The notes: generated from the sequence alone by a model not told the origin. DNA of 64,000 nucleotides from Euzebya sp. (GCF_964222135.1 NZ_CAXQBR010000006.1:32786-96785); one strand, 5' to 3'; shown: positions 17,309 through 25,897, counted from the first letter of the stretch. A program made the numbers and translations.

Positions 17309-17809
17309 ATGCCGACGTCCCACGGCGGCAGCGCAGACCTGGCGCCGGAGCTGGACCGCCTCGACCCCGCGCTGCTGGCCATCCGCAGCCTGGTCAACCG
17401 TCCTGCCTACCGCCGGCGGATCAGGGAGCTGCTGCCCGCCCGGGTCGAGCTGACCACCGTCCGGGTGCTGCGGGCGGTGGAGCGGGCCGGCGACACCGAC
17501 CCCACGATCGGGGACATCGCCGAGGCGCTCGTCATCGACCCCTCGACCGCCAGCCGGTTCGTCGATCGGGTCGTCGAGCGCGGCGAGGTCGAGCGGCGCG
17601 CCTGCTCGGCTGACCGCAGGCGGACGCGCGTGGGGCTCACCGCGGCGGGGCGCGCCACCCTGGCGGCGGTCACCGAGGCCAGGCGCACCGTGCTCGCGGA
17701 GGTCACCGACGGGTGGGACCCCGCGGACGTCGGCGCCCTCGCCACGCTCCTCGAGCGCCTCCACGAGTCCTTCGACGCCCTCGGAGCCGGGGAGGGGTCG
17801 CCACGGTGA
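17309..17809 (+). CDS. MarR-family transcriptional regulator
   Basis: The 166-residue protein has the MarR winged helix: PTIGDIAEALVIDPSTASRFVDRVVERGEVERRACSAD covers the recognition helix, and the wing is DRRRTRVGLTAAG. Dimerisation helices lie at both ends. The ATG lies just downstream of a perfect palindrome, and its stop overlaps the GTG of a major-facilitator transporter (GTGA). The arrangement is typical of a drug or metabolite efflux pump controlled by a ligand-sensing repressor. Confidence 0.88.
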   Translation: MPTSHGGSADLAPELDRLDPALLAIRSLVNRPAYRRRIRELLPARVELTTVRVLRAVERAGDTDPTIGDIAEALVIDPSTASRFVDRVVERGEVERRACSADRRRTRVGLTAAGRATLAAVTEARRTVLAEVTDGWDPADVGALATLLERLHESFDALGAGEGSPR

Positions 17810-19065
17810 GCGCGACCGGGGTCGACGCCGGTCCTGCAGCTGCGCACGCGCCCGCGCGCAGCACGACCGGGCTCCTCTCAGACCGCGTCTTCGGGGCGTA
17901 CTTCTTCGGCAAGCTGCTGTCGACCGCCGGCGTGTGGGTCTTCAACATCGTCGCCGCGATCATCGTCTGGGACATCTCCCGGTCGACCCTCGCGGTCGGG
18001 GCGGTGAGCATCGCCCTGTTCCTGCCGCAGGTCGCGTTCGCCCCGATCAGCGGCGCGCAGGCGGATCGGCGCGGGCCGAAGGGGCAGCTGCTGTTGGGCC
18101 GCCTGCTGATCGCCCTCGCGGCGACCGGCCTCGCGGGCACGGTGGCCGCGGTGGGGGTCGAGGGGTTGCCCGGCGCGTGGGTCGTGATCGCCGCATCGGC
18201 GGTGGTCGGCATGGGCTTCGTGGTGGGCGGACCCGCACAGCAGGCGCTGTTGCCCACCCTGGTGCGGCCGTCGGAGCTGACCGCCGCGGTCGCCCTCAAC
18301 GGGTTGCCGCCCACGGTCGCCCGTGCCGGCGGCCCGGTGCTGGGCACGTTGCTGCTGGTCGCCGCGGGTCCCGCCGTCGCCTTCGGGTTCACGGCGGTCG
18401 CCAACCTCGTGTTCGCCTGGGTGATCCTGCGGCTGCCGCTCGAGCGCCCCGCCGAGCGGGCCAGCAAGGCCGACGGGACGGTTCGCGCCGGCTTCGCCTA
18501 CGTGCGCGGGGACGTGACCGTCGCGCTGCTCCTGACCGCGGTGCTGGCCATCGGCTTGGGCGCGGACCCCGTGGTGACGCTCACCCCCGAGCTGTCCGCG
18601 GGGTTCGGGCAGGGGGAGAGCCTGGTCGGCCTGTTCGCCAGCGCCTTCGGCGTGGGCGCGGCCCTCGGCTACTTCGGCATCACGCCGATCACCCGCCGGT
18701 CGGGCACCGACCACGTCCTGGGCTGGGGCCTCTGCCTGCTCGGTGGCGGGATGCTGCTCACCGGACTCGCGCCGACGGTCGCCGTCGCGGTCCTCGGGTT
18801 GGCGATCGCCGGCGTCGGGTTCTGCTGGTCGTTGACGGGCTCGACCACCCGCATCTACGAGCGGGTGCCCGAGAGCCTCCGCGGAAGGGTCATGGCCCTG
18901 TGGTCCATCGCCTTCCTCGGGTCACGACCGGTCGGGGCGGCCATCAGCAGCGGCGTCGCCGAGGTGGCCTCCCCGGAGGTCGCCTTCGTCGCCGTCGCGG
19001 GGATCGTGGCGGTCCTGACCGCGATCTGCTGGGCCGGCGGCCGGCGGCAGCCGCGCGGGGCCTGA
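17806..19065 (+). CDS. Major facilitator superfamily transporter
   Basis: The 419-residue membrane protein has about 12 hydrophobic segments, starting FGAYFFGKLLSTAGVWVFNI, with the loop 2-3 motif GAQADRRGPKGQLLLGRLL. It resembles MFS exporters of the enterobactin-exporter/MdfA-like groups. The GTG start is fixed by overlap with the marR stop; longer upstream starts lie within marR. It most likely exports the compound sensed by the MarR protein; the substrate is unknown. Confidence 0.85.
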   Translation: MSATGVDAGPAAAHAPARSTTGLLSDRVFGAYFFGKLLSTAGVWVFNIVAAIIVWDISRSTLAVGAVSIALFLPQVAFAPISGAQADRRGPKGQLLLGRLLIALAATGLAGTVAAVGVEGLPGAWVVIAASAVVGMGFVVGGPAQQALLPTLVRPSELTAAVALNGLPPTVARAGGPVLGTLLLVAAGPAVAFGFTAVANLVFAWVILRLPLERPAERASKADGTVRAGFAYVRGDVTVALLLTAVLAIGLGADPVVTLTPELSAGFGQGESLVGLFASAFGVGAALGYFGITPITRRSGTDHVLGWGLCLLGGGMLLTGLAPTVAVAVLGLAIAGVGFCWSLTGSTTRIYERVPESLRGRVMALWSIAFLGSRPVGAAISSGVAEVASPEVAFVAVAGIVAVLTAICWAGGRRQPRGA

Positions 19066-19079
19066 CCGCTCGACGCGAC

Positions 19080-19874
19080 TCAGCGCCCCTGCCACACCGG
19101 CACGCGCTTCTCGACGAAGGCGGTGATCCCCTCCATCGCATCCGCGGTGCCCGCGACGGCCTCGACCTCGGACTGGTTGCGTCCCCACGCCTCGGCCTCG
19201 GCGGGCACACCGCCGTCGACGATCCCGACCGCGAGCCGCTTGCTGGCCTGCACCGCGAGCGGGGCGTTCGCGCAGATCTGGGCTGCCAGGGCGAGGGCGG
19301 CGTCGCGCAGCTCCGCCGCCGGGACCACCTCGTTGACCAGCCCCCAGCGGGCGGCCTCCTCCGCCGAGATCGGCTGGCCGGTCAGGACCATGCGCATCGC
19401 CACCTTCCGGGGCATCTGCTCGGGCAGGCGCAGCGCCCCGCCGGCGGCGGCGATGATGCCGCGGCTGACCTCGGGCAGCCCGAACGTGGCGCCCTCCGCG
19501 GCCACGACCAGGTCGCTCGCGAGCGCCAGCTCGGTCCCCCCGCCCAGCGCGGTCCCGTTCACCGCCGCGATCGTCGGCACCGAGACGGCGTGGGAGACGT
19601 AGCCGGCGAACCCGCGCTCGGGGTGCTCGGGGTCGATCGGCAGCTCCCCGCGTCCCAGCGCCTTCAGGTCAGCGCCCGCGCAGAAGGACCGGTCGCCGGC
19701 GCCGGTCAGGACCACGCACCACACGTCCGGGTCGGCGTCGGCGTCTGCCAGCGCGGCGCCGACCGACCGGGCGACCGCGGTGTCCACGGCGTTCCGCGCC
19801 TCCGGGCGGTTGAGGGTGACGACGACGGTCCGGTCGATGCGGTCGACCAGGACGGGGGCGGTGGCGGCGGTCAT
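19080..19874 (-). CDS. Enoyl-CoA hydratase/isomerase (crotonase family)
   Basis: The 264-residue crotonase contains GAGDRSFCAGADLKAL (CoA/oxyanion loop), GGGTELALASDLVV and FGLPEVSRGIIAAAGG, so both catalytic Glu positions are kept. The RGIIAAAGGALRLPEQMP form is common in actinobacterial EchA proteins. Its ATG overlaps the thiolase stop (ATGA), making it the last gene of a TetR-thiolase-crotonase operon. It ends 14 bp from the convergent MFS gene. Confidence 0.88.
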   Translation of the reverse strand: MTAATAPVLVDRIDRTVVVTLNRPEARNAVDTAVARSVGAALADADADPDVWCVVLTGAGDRSFCAGADLKALGRGELPIDPEHPERGFAGYVSHAVSVPTIAAVNGTALGGGTELALASDLVVAAEGATFGLPEVSRGIIAAAGGALRLPEQMPRKVAMRMVLTGQPISAEEAARWGLVNEVVPAAELRDAALALAAQICANAPLAVQASKRLAVGIVDGGVPAEAEAWGRNQSEVEAVAGTADAMEGITAFVEKRVPVWQGR

Positions 19875-21508
19875 GTGCGCTCCTGTGCGGTGGGGGAGGG
19901 GTCGACGGCGACCCCGTCGCCGGCGGGCACCAGGCGGACGGGGCGGCCGATGTGGGTCGTGAGGTCGTCGCCGAGCGCATCGCGGGACAGCGCGGCGGCC
20001 GCGGCGACGTCCCCCGGTGCGGTCGTCGCGGCGGTGCGCACGCCGTCGCGGGTCCGCGCCACCACGATCGCCGTCGCCGGCCCGCCGTCGCGGCTGTGCT
20101 CCACGGTCCAGGTCTCGATCGTGGCCGGCACCGGGCCGCCGGCCCCGGCGACCAGATCGCGGGCGTCGACGAACGGCGGGACGCCGTCGGCGTCGACCCC
20201 AACCGGATCGGGGTCCCCCGCGTGGGCACGCGCCGGCCGCCGAGACAGGACCACGACGTGCTGGTGGGTCAGGTAGCCGCCGTTCGCGTGGACCGCGGCG
20301 GTGCGGGCCCGTCCCTCCCGCAGCTGTCGGGTCACCGCCGCGATCGCGTGGAGGGAGTAGCTGGACAGCGGTCCGCCGAACGCGGCGTGCCCGCCGGTCG
20401 CGCTGAGCACGCGGTCGCCGGCCCCGAGGTGGTGGGCGACCAGCAGGGGGACGACCGGGAAGCAGCTGTAGACGTCGACCAGGTCAAGGTCGGCGGCATC
20501 CACCTCGGCCCGGTCGAGCGCGCGGTCGAACGCGGTCGCGAGGGCCCCCGACCGGGCGAAGGACGGACGGGCCAGCACGTCGGCGGAGTCCGTGGCCCCG
20601 GCCCCGCCGCGGACGTGCACCCACCGGTCCTCGGCGATCCCGCGGGCGCGGGCGGCTGCGGCCGACATGACCAGCACCGCGGCCGCCTGGTCGACGTGGG
20701 GCATCGCGTTGAGGGCCTTCGGGTACGGCTCGCAGATCATCCGGTTGTCCGGCCGGGGGGTGCCGACGTCCTCGGCGCTCCGCACCCGCGGGTCCCAGGC
20801 GATCGGGTTGACCGCCGCGACCTCGGTCAACCGGGCGAACGTCGCGGCCGCGCGTGCCGCCGCCCGCGCGGGAGGGAGCCCGTCCACCGCGTCGAGCGCC
20901 TGCTGGAACAGCGGGTACACCCGGGTCGGCAGCACCACCCCGCTGTCGCGCATCGCCGCGGTGCCGAGCTCCTCGGGGTCGAACGCCGGCGGACCCCCCG
21001 GCTCGCGCGACCAGCCGAGGTCGGCCACGGGGTCGATACCCGCCTTCGCGAGAGCCGTCACGGTCGCCTGCGCCTCGCCCCCGACGACGAGCGCGACGTC
21101 GGACTCCCCCGCGGCGAGCCTGGCGGCCGCGTCGTCGAGCAGGCGCGCCGGCCAGTGGCCGCCCACGGTGGTGTCCGCGGTGTGGCGGGGGGTCGCGCCG
21201 ACGCGCGCGGCGAGCGTCGCCGCCGCCGTGGCGTAGGACCAGCTGGTCGTCCGGACGGCGTGGACGGCATCGACGGCCCGGAGCACGCCGGCCGGGTCGG
21301 CCACGCCGCAGTCCGCGGCGGCCTCCCGCACCGCGGCCAGGATCAGGTCCATCGGCTCGACCGCGGTGTCGGGGGAGGAGGACCGCGGTCCGACGACCTC
21401 TCCCACCCCGACGATCACCGGTGTCCGGTCCCCGATTGGTGTGTCGGTATGCCCGTCATCCTGACGGGTGTACCGACACACCTGACCGGGGGCGTCGCCA
21501 GCGCTCAC
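19871..21508 (-). CDS. Thiolase-superfamily protein (acetyl-CoA acetyltransferase-like)
   Basis: The product of up to 545 residues has thiolase-fold features: DRTPVIVGVGEVVG at the start of the fold, then VDVYSCFPVVPLLVAHHLG and SATGGHAAFGGPLSSYSLHAI near the C-terminal half. A C-terminal domain of about 100 residues (PVPATIETWTVEHSRDGGPA) resembles the OB-fold tail of actinobacterial lipid-transfer/thiolase proteins. The usual active Cys is not obvious in TTVGGHWPARLL, so condensing activity is uncertain. The start is ambiguous: GTG at 21508 overlaps the TetR stop, but the conserved protein begins some 30 codons later, beyond a 45-bp inverted repeat. Confidence 0.75.
   Translation of the reverse strand: MSAGDAPGQVCRYTRQDDGHTDTPIGDRTPVIVGVGEVVGPRSSSPDTAVEPMDLILAAVREAAADCGVADPAGVLRAVDAVHAVRTTSWSYATAAATLAARVGATPRHTADTTVGGHWPARLLDDAAARLAAGESDVALVVGGEAQATVTALAKAGIDPVADLGWSREPGGPPAFDPEELGTAAMRDSGVVLPTRVYPLFQQALDAVDGLPPARAAARAAATFARLTEVAAVNPIAWDPRVRSAEDVGTPRPDNRMICEPYPKALNAMPHVDQAAAVLVMSAAAARARGIAEDRWVHVRGGAGATDSADVLARPSFARSGALATAFDRALDRAEVDAADLDLVDVYSCFPVVPLLVAHHLGAGDRVLSATGGHAAFGGPLSSYSLHAIAAVTRQLREGRARTAAVHANGGYLTHQHVVVLSRRPARAHAGDPDPVGVDADGVPPFVDARDLVAGAGGPVPATIETWTVEHSRDGGPATAIVVARTRDGVRTAATTAPGDVAAAAALSRDALGDDLTTHIGRPVRLVPAGDGVAVDPSPTAQERT
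21438..21482. repeat. 45-bp nested inverted repeat at the 5' end of the thiolase gene
   Basis: The outer arms GGTGTGTCGGTA (21438-21449) and TACCGACACACC (21471-21482) are perfectly complementary. Inside them, CCCGTCA and TGACGGG are again complementary around a 3-nt centre TCC, separated from the outer arms by a TG/TG mismatch. In RNA this would be a very strong hairpin; in DNA it could be two nested operators. It lies in or just before the thiolase reading frame and after the TetR gene. Confidence 0.6.
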
Positions 21509-22143
21509 AGCCGGGCCGCCGCCGTCGCGAGGTCCACGATGTGGTCGATCAGCTCGTCCGGGGCCACGCGCGGTGTGCCGTCGGTGGCCCACGCGATCAG
21601 CAGCTCCACCAGCCCGCCGGTCAGCAGGGCACCGGTGATCCGGGCCGCGGCCGGGTCCGGCACCGCACGGCCGGGGGCGTCCTCGCGCAGGGCCGCCATC
21701 AGCCGGACCGCGAGATCGCTGAAGCGCGCCAGCAGCTCGCGACGCCGAGCCCGGAACGCCGGGGTGGCGAGGGACTCCACCAGCGCGACCCGGATGGTCC
21801 GGGGATCGGCGGCGAAGTGGGCGGCGAGCGCCTCGAGCACCAGCCGGGCACGGTCCACGGGCACCACGTCCGGTGTGGCCGCCGCGGCGCGGATGACCCC
21901 CTCCACCTCGTCGGCGACGTGGTCGACCACGGCGAGGAACAGCGCCTCGCGGTCCGCGGCGTGCTCGTAGAAGTAGCGCCGGCTGAGCCCGGCGGTCTCG
22001 CAGATCCCCGCGACGGTGGCGTCGGCCCAGCCGTCGGCGGCGAACCGCTCGAGCCCCGCCGCCAGCAGCTGGCCGCGGCGGCGTGCGTGGCGCTCGTCGG
22101 CGTCGACGCCCCCGTACACGCGCTGCGCTGGTCGGTCATCCAT
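21505..22143 (-). CDS. TetR-family transcriptional regulator
   Basis: The 212-residue protein has an N-terminal HTH with FAADGWADATVAGICETAGLSRRYFYEHAADREALFL, a classic TetR recognition helix (SRRYFYEHA), and a helical ligand-binding domain. I use the ATG at 22143; longer upstream frames run through the divergent promoter and into the opposite gene. It leads the TetR-thiolase-crotonase operon and is separated by only 21 bp from the divergent acyl-CoA dehydrogenase gene, which it probably controls. Confidence 0.87.
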   Translation of the reverse strand: MDDRPAQRVYGGVDADERHARRRGQLLAAGLERFAADGWADATVAGICETAGLSRRYFYEHAADREALFLAVVDHVADEVEGVIRAAAATPDVVPVDRARLVLEALAAHFAADPRTIRVALVESLATPAFRARRRELLARFSDLAVRLMAALREDAPGRAVPDPAAARITGALLTGGLVELLIAWATDGTPRVAPDELIDHIVDLATAAARL

Positions 22144-22164
22144 CTGGAACGGTATCGTACAAGA
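22144..22164. promoter_or_regulatory. 21-bp divergent, probably leaderless promoter pair
   Basis: Only 21 bp separate the divergent start codons. On the plus strand TATCGT (22153-22158) sits six bases before the ATG at 22165. On the minus strand TACGAT overlaps the same bases, ten before the ATG at 22143. Both distances fit leaderless transcripts, and the two -10 boxes share the same DNA, so the two genes may compete for polymerase. Confidence 0.45.
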
Positions 22165-23310
22165 ATGCGCCACCCCGACTGGGACACCCCCGAACGCCGC
22201 GCCCTGCGCGAGACCACCCGACGCTTCACCGAGCGCGAGATCCTCCCCCACCTCACCACCTGGGAGGAGGAGGGGGCCCTGCCGCTGTCCCTCCACGCCC
22301 GCGCCGCGGCGGCCGGCCTGCTCGGGATCGGGTTCGGTGAGGCGGTCGGCGGTGCCGGCGGCACGCCGGTCGACACCTGGGTGGTCGCCGAGGAGATGAT
22401 CCTGGCCGGCGGGTCCTCCGGCCTGATCGCGGGGCTGTTCACGCACGGCATCGGGCTGCCGCACCTGGTCGAGGCCGGCGATCCCGACCTGATCGCGCGC
22501 GTCGCCCGACCGGTGCTCGCCGGCGAGGCGATCTCGTCCCTGGCCATCACCGAGCCCGGCGCGGGATCGGACGTCGCAGGCATCCGCACCCGGGCGATCC
22601 GCGACGGCGACGACTACGTGGTCACCGGCACGAAGACGTTCATCACCTCCGCGACCCGGGCGGACTTCCTCACCACCGCGGTCCGCACCGGTGGGGACGG
22701 CCCCGGCGGCGTCTCCCTCCTCCTCGTCGAGCGCGACCGGCCCGGCGTCACCGTGTCAGCGCCGCTGAAGAAGATGGGGTGGTGGTGCTCGGACACCGGG
22801 GAGATCTCCTTCGACGAGGTCCGGGTCCCGGCGGCGAACCTGATCGGCGCCGAGGGGAGCGGGTTCGGTCAGATCATGCAGCAGTTCGCCGCCGAGCGGC
22901 TCAGCCTCGCCGTCCAGGCCTACGCCACCGCCGAGCGGTGCGTGGAGCTCGCGATCGCCCACGCGAGGCAGCGCGAGACCTTCGGCCGGCCGATCGCCAG
23001 CCGACAGGTCGTCCGGCACCGCATCGCCGAGATGGTCCGCCAGACCGACGTCGCCCGCACCTACGTCCGCGCCGTCATCGACCGGTGGCTGGCGGGCGAC
23101 GACGTCATCCGCGAGGTGGCGATGGCGAAGAACACCGCCGTCTTCGCCTGCGACCGCGTGGTCGACGACGCGGTGCAGCTGCACGGCGGCATGGGCTACA
23201 TGCGCGAGTCCGAGGTCGAGCGGCACTACCGCGACAGCCGCATCCTCGGCATCGGCGGCGGGACCAACGAGATCATGACCGAGGTCGTCTCCCGGCTCGT
23301 GCTCGCATAG
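22165..23310 (+). CDS. Acyl-CoA dehydrogenase
   Basis: The 381-residue protein has the standard three-domain layout with LAITEPGAGSDVAGIRTRA, KTFITSATRADF and a C-terminal QLHGGMGYMRESEVERHYRD. As in the enzyme at 10111, the medium-chain catalytic Glu is missing (GIGGGTNEIM). Glu244 in FAAERLSLAV takes the isovaleryl/long-chain-type position. The ATG at 22165 lies 21 bp from the divergent TetR gene. Long upstream in-frame sequence is antisense to TetR and is not coding. Probable substrate: a CoA thioester used by the thiolase/crotonase operon opposite. Confidence 0.9.
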   Translation: MRHPDWDTPERRALRETTRRFTEREILPHLTTWEEEGALPLSLHARAAAAGLLGIGFGEAVGGAGGTPVDTWVVAEEMILAGGSSGLIAGLFTHGIGLPHLVEAGDPDLIARVARPVLAGEAISSLAITEPGAGSDVAGIRTRAIRDGDDYVVTGTKTFITSATRADFLTTAVRTGGDGPGGVSLLLVERDRPGVTVSAPLKKMGWWCSDTGEISFDEVRVPAANLIGAEGSGFGQIMQQFAAERLSLAVQAYATAERCVELAIAHARQRETFGRPIASRQVVRHRIAEMVRQTDVARTYVRAVIDRWLAGDDVIREVAMAKNTAVFACDRVVDDAVQLHGGMGYMRESEVERHYRDSRILGIGGGTNEIMTEVVSRLVLA

Positions 23311-23346
23311 GCGAGCGAGGCCGGCCCACCCCCTCCGGCAGCAGGA

Positions 23347-23379
23347 CGCGCCGGCCGGCTCCCCCCGCCGGCCGACGCG
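23347..23379. terminator. Bidirectional hairpin terminator
   Basis: CGCGCCGGCCGGC and GCCGGCCGACGCG form a stem with one mismatch around a 7-nt loop in the 82-bp gap between the convergent acyl-CoA dehydrogenase and amidohydrolase genes. There is no U-tract, as is common in very GC-rich actinobacteria. Confidence 0.55.
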
Positions 23380-23392
23380 CCGTCCGCCCCGC

Positions 23393-24841
23393 TCAGCGGC
23401 CGTGGGTCGAGGCCGACTTGTACTCGGTGTAGGTGTAGGGGTTGTCGAGGAGCGTGGTCTCGGGGACCTCCGGGTGCATCCCGGCCAGCCAGGCCTCCTC
23501 GCCCATCGACGTCCGGAGGTGGTCGACGGTCTGGCCGACCAGCTCGCGGGCCCGGCGGAGGTCGGCGTCGACCAGCTCGTGGTCCTGCTTCACGACCCGT
23601 CCGCCGACGATCACCGTGTGGACGTCACCGCGTTGTGCCTGGAAGGCGACGTGCCCGTAGGGGTTGATGATCGGGAACATCACCGGCGAGCGGTCGTTCT
23701 TGATCAGCACGACGTCGGCGAGCTTGCCGACCTCGAGGCTGCCGAGCTCGTCGTCGACGCCCAGCGCCCTCGCCCCGCCGAGCGTGGCCCACTCCACGAC
23801 CTGGTCGGCGCGGAGGTGGCAGTTCGTGATGGTCTCGGCCTTGGCGTGGGCCTCGAGGTGTTCCCGGCAGCGGTCCGCCCCGAGCGTGGTCCGCATCGCG
23901 CTGAACAGGTCCCCGCTCCACCACACGCTCGTGTCCATCGACAGCGAGACCGGTATGTCGTGGTTCCGCAGCACCCACGTCGGGGGGTAGCCCTGGCCGG
24001 CGGACTGCTCGGACTCCGTCGACACCGAGACGTTGCCGCCGGTGGCCGCGATCCGGTTGTAGGAGTCGGCGGTGAGGGTCGCCGCGTGCACGTAGATGTT
24101 CTTCGGGCCCATGAACCCGTGCTCGTGCATCAGGCGGATGCCGTCGTCGTTCGTCGCGCCCCACACGCCGGCGTGGGTCGTGACCGCCACGTCGAGCTCC
24201 CGGGCCACCTCGAAGGCGGCGCGCTCGGGGAACTCCGGGTCGCCGGTCACGTCGAAGGCCATCTGGAAGCCGTAGAGGCCCCCACCGTCGATCCTTCGGG
24301 CCACGAAGTCGCGGAAGGCCGGATCGGTGGCCCACTCCCACGGCCCCTGCTGGATGTTCCCGTAGGCCAGCACGAACCGGCCGGGCACGGCCTCGAGCGC
24401 GTCGACCGCGGCCTCGGCGTGGTCGGTCGTCTGCAGCCCGTGGGACCAGTCCACAGTCGTGGTCACCCCGGCGTCGATCGACTCGAGCGCGCTCAGCAGG
24501 TTGCCGGCGTAGACGTCCTCGGGCCGGAAGGCCTTGCCGTGCTCGAGGTAGTACCAGACGAAGTACTGCGTCAAGGTCCAGTCGGCGCCGTAGCCGCGCA
24601 TCGCCGTCTGCCACATGTGGCGGTGCGTGTCGATCATGCCGGGCATGACGATCCCGCCGGACGCGTCGATCTCACGGGCGCCCTCCGGTGCCTCGAGCGA
24701 GGGTCCGACGCCGGTGATCCGGTCGCCCTCGATCAGCACGTCGGCGCCCTCGAGCACCGTCCGGTCGGCGTCCATCACCAGCACCGTGCCGCCGCGCAGC
24801 ACCACGGCGCCGGCGCTCCCATCCGTCGCGGGTCCACCCAT
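23393..24841 (-). CDS. Amidohydrolase, cytosine/guanine-deaminase or chlorohydrolase type
   Basis: The 482-residue metal-dependent hydrolase starts with a beta domain (LRGGTVLVMDADRTVLEGAD) and then a TIM barrel. Metal ligands are visible in GMIDTHRHMWQTA (HxH), VTTHAGVWG, IYVHAATLT and the Asp of LSMDTSVWWSGD. The C-terminal signature is GSLEVGKLADVVLIKND. Members deaminate or dechlorinate heterocycles such as s-triazines, guanine and cytosine. I chose the ATG at 24841 because GGAGGAG lies just upstream; an ATG ten codons earlier lacks this. Its promoter carries the same triple half-site operator as the CaiB operon, so it belongs to the IclR regulon. Confidence 0.88.
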   Translation of the reverse strand: MGGPATDGSAGAVVLRGGTVLVMDADRTVLEGADVLIEGDRITGVGPSLEAPEGAREIDASGGIVMPGMIDTHRHMWQTAMRGYGADWTLTQYFVWYYLEHGKAFRPEDVYAGNLLSALESIDAGVTTTVDWSHGLQTTDHAEAAVDALEAVPGRFVLAYGNIQQGPWEWATDPAFRDFVARRIDGGGLYGFQMAFDVTGDPEFPERAAFEVARELDVAVTTHAGVWGATNDDGIRLMHEHGFMGPKNIYVHAATLTADSYNRIAATGGNVSVSTESEQSAGQGYPPTWVLRNHDIPVSLSMDTSVWWSGDLFSAMRTTLGADRCREHLEAHAKAETITNCHLRADQVVEWATLGGARALGVDDELGSLEVGKLADVVLIKNDRSPVMFPIINPYGHVAFQAQRGDVHTVIVGGRVVKQDHELVDADLRRARELVGQTVDHLRTSMGEEAWLAGMHPEVPETTLLDNPYTYTEYKSASTHGR

Positions 24842-24889
24842 CCTCGGCTCCTCCCATCGCTCACGGCGCACCGTGATCGCTCATCAAGT

Positions 24890-24913
24890 GTCCGCTCAGC
24901 GGACATACGTCCG
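24890..24913. promoter_or_regulatory. IclR operator 1, three half-sites
   Basis: Reading the plus strand: GTCCG-N5-CGGAC-N4-GTCCG, with the first pair extended to a perfect TGTCCGCTCAGCGGACA (24889-24905). It lies upstream of the minus-strand amidohydrolase gene; a minus-strand TTGACA at 24950-24945 could be its -35. The same layout recurs at 25874. Confidence 0.65.
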
Positions 24914-25019
24914 ATCTCGTCACGATGACGGCGCAGACCGGCCCTGTCAACACCTGGGTGCCACATCTCTCGAGGCGATCTGCCCTATCGTCATCACCTC
25001 CCGGACCCAGGAGGACGAC

Positions 25020-25829
25020 GTGTCGCGAGAGGAGGCCGGCCCCGACTTCGTCGAGGCGATCGCCCGCGGGCTCGACGTCATCCGCGCCTTCGACCGCACG
25101 CGGCCGGAGATGAGCCTCACCGAGGTCGCGACCGCGACGGGGCTCGCCCGCCCGACGGCCAGGCGGATCCTCCTGACCCTCGAGCACCTCGGCTACGTCC
25201 GCAGCGCCGACGGGCGGTTCACCCTCACACCCCGGGTCCTCGACCTCGGCCTCGCGTTCGTGCAGTCCCTCGGGCTGTGGGAGATCGCACGCCCCCACAT
25301 GGAGTCGCTGGTCGCCCAGACCCGCGAGTCGACCTCCATCGCACAGCTCGACGGGTCCGACATCGTCTACGTCGCGCGCGTCGCCGTGCCGAAGATCATC
25401 ACGCTGCGGGTCGCGATCGGCACCCGCTTCCCGGCCCTGCAGACCTCGCTCGGCAAGGTGCTGCTGGCCGCGCTCGAGCCCGACGAGGTCGAGGCGGTGC
25501 TGGCCCAGCCCAGCCGCTCCGGCATCGAGCCGCGCTGGACCCCGGATGCCGTCGAGCGGGACGCGGTGCTCCGCGAGGTCCGCGCGCGGGGGTGGTCGAT
25601 GTCCGACGAGGACCTCGCCTACGGCATCCGCTCGGCGGCGGCGCCCCTGCGCGACGGGGAGGGGCGGGTCGTCGCCGCGATGAACGTCACCACCCACGCC
25701 GCCGAGACCTCCGTCGAGACCCTGGTCGCCGAGCACGTCCCGCGCCTGCTGTCCGCTGCCTCGGCGGTCAGCGCGGACTTCGCCCAGCTCGCCCGCGTGC
25801 CGCTGGTCGAGCGCGTCCCACCTGGCTGA
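25020..25829 (+). CDS. IclR-family transcriptional regulator (PcaR/PobR-like)
   Basis: The 269-residue protein has an N-terminal winged helix (MSLTEVATATGLARPTARRILLTLEHLGYV) and a C-terminal effector-binding domain with the IclR hallmarks LGKVLLAAL and GWSMSDEDLAYGIRSAAAPLRD. The latter closely resembles regulators of the beta-ketoadipate pathway. GTG at 25020 follows AGGAGG. It sits between the two operons that carry the triple half-site operators and is therefore the natural regulator of both, with an aromatic acid or ring-cleavage product as likely effector (inference). Confidence 0.9.
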   Translation: MSREEAGPDFVEAIARGLDVIRAFDRTRPEMSLTEVATATGLARPTARRILLTLEHLGYVRSADGRFTLTPRVLDLGLAFVQSLGLWEIARPHMESLVAQTRESTSIAQLDGSDIVYVARVAVPKIITLRVAIGTRFPALQTSLGKVLLAALEPDEVEAVLAQPSRSGIEPRWTPDAVERDAVLREVRARGWSMSDEDLAYGIRSAAAPLRDGEGRVVAAMNVTTHAAETSVETLVAEHVPRLLSAASAVSADFAQLARVPLVERVPPG

Positions 25830-25873
25830 CCAGGGCTTGACAACACCGATGTGCATCGTCACCCTCCACTGAA

Positions 25874-25897
25874 CGGACGGATGTCCGCTCTACGGAC
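25874..25897. promoter_or_regulatory. IclR operator 2, three half-sites
   Basis: CGGAC-N4-GTCCG-N5-CGGAC, the exact mirror layout of operator 1. Because the target gene is on the other strand, both operators face their downstream gene the same way. It ends 18 bp before the CaiB start. TTGACA at 25837-25842 is a possible -35 without a clear -10 partner. Confidence 0.65.
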
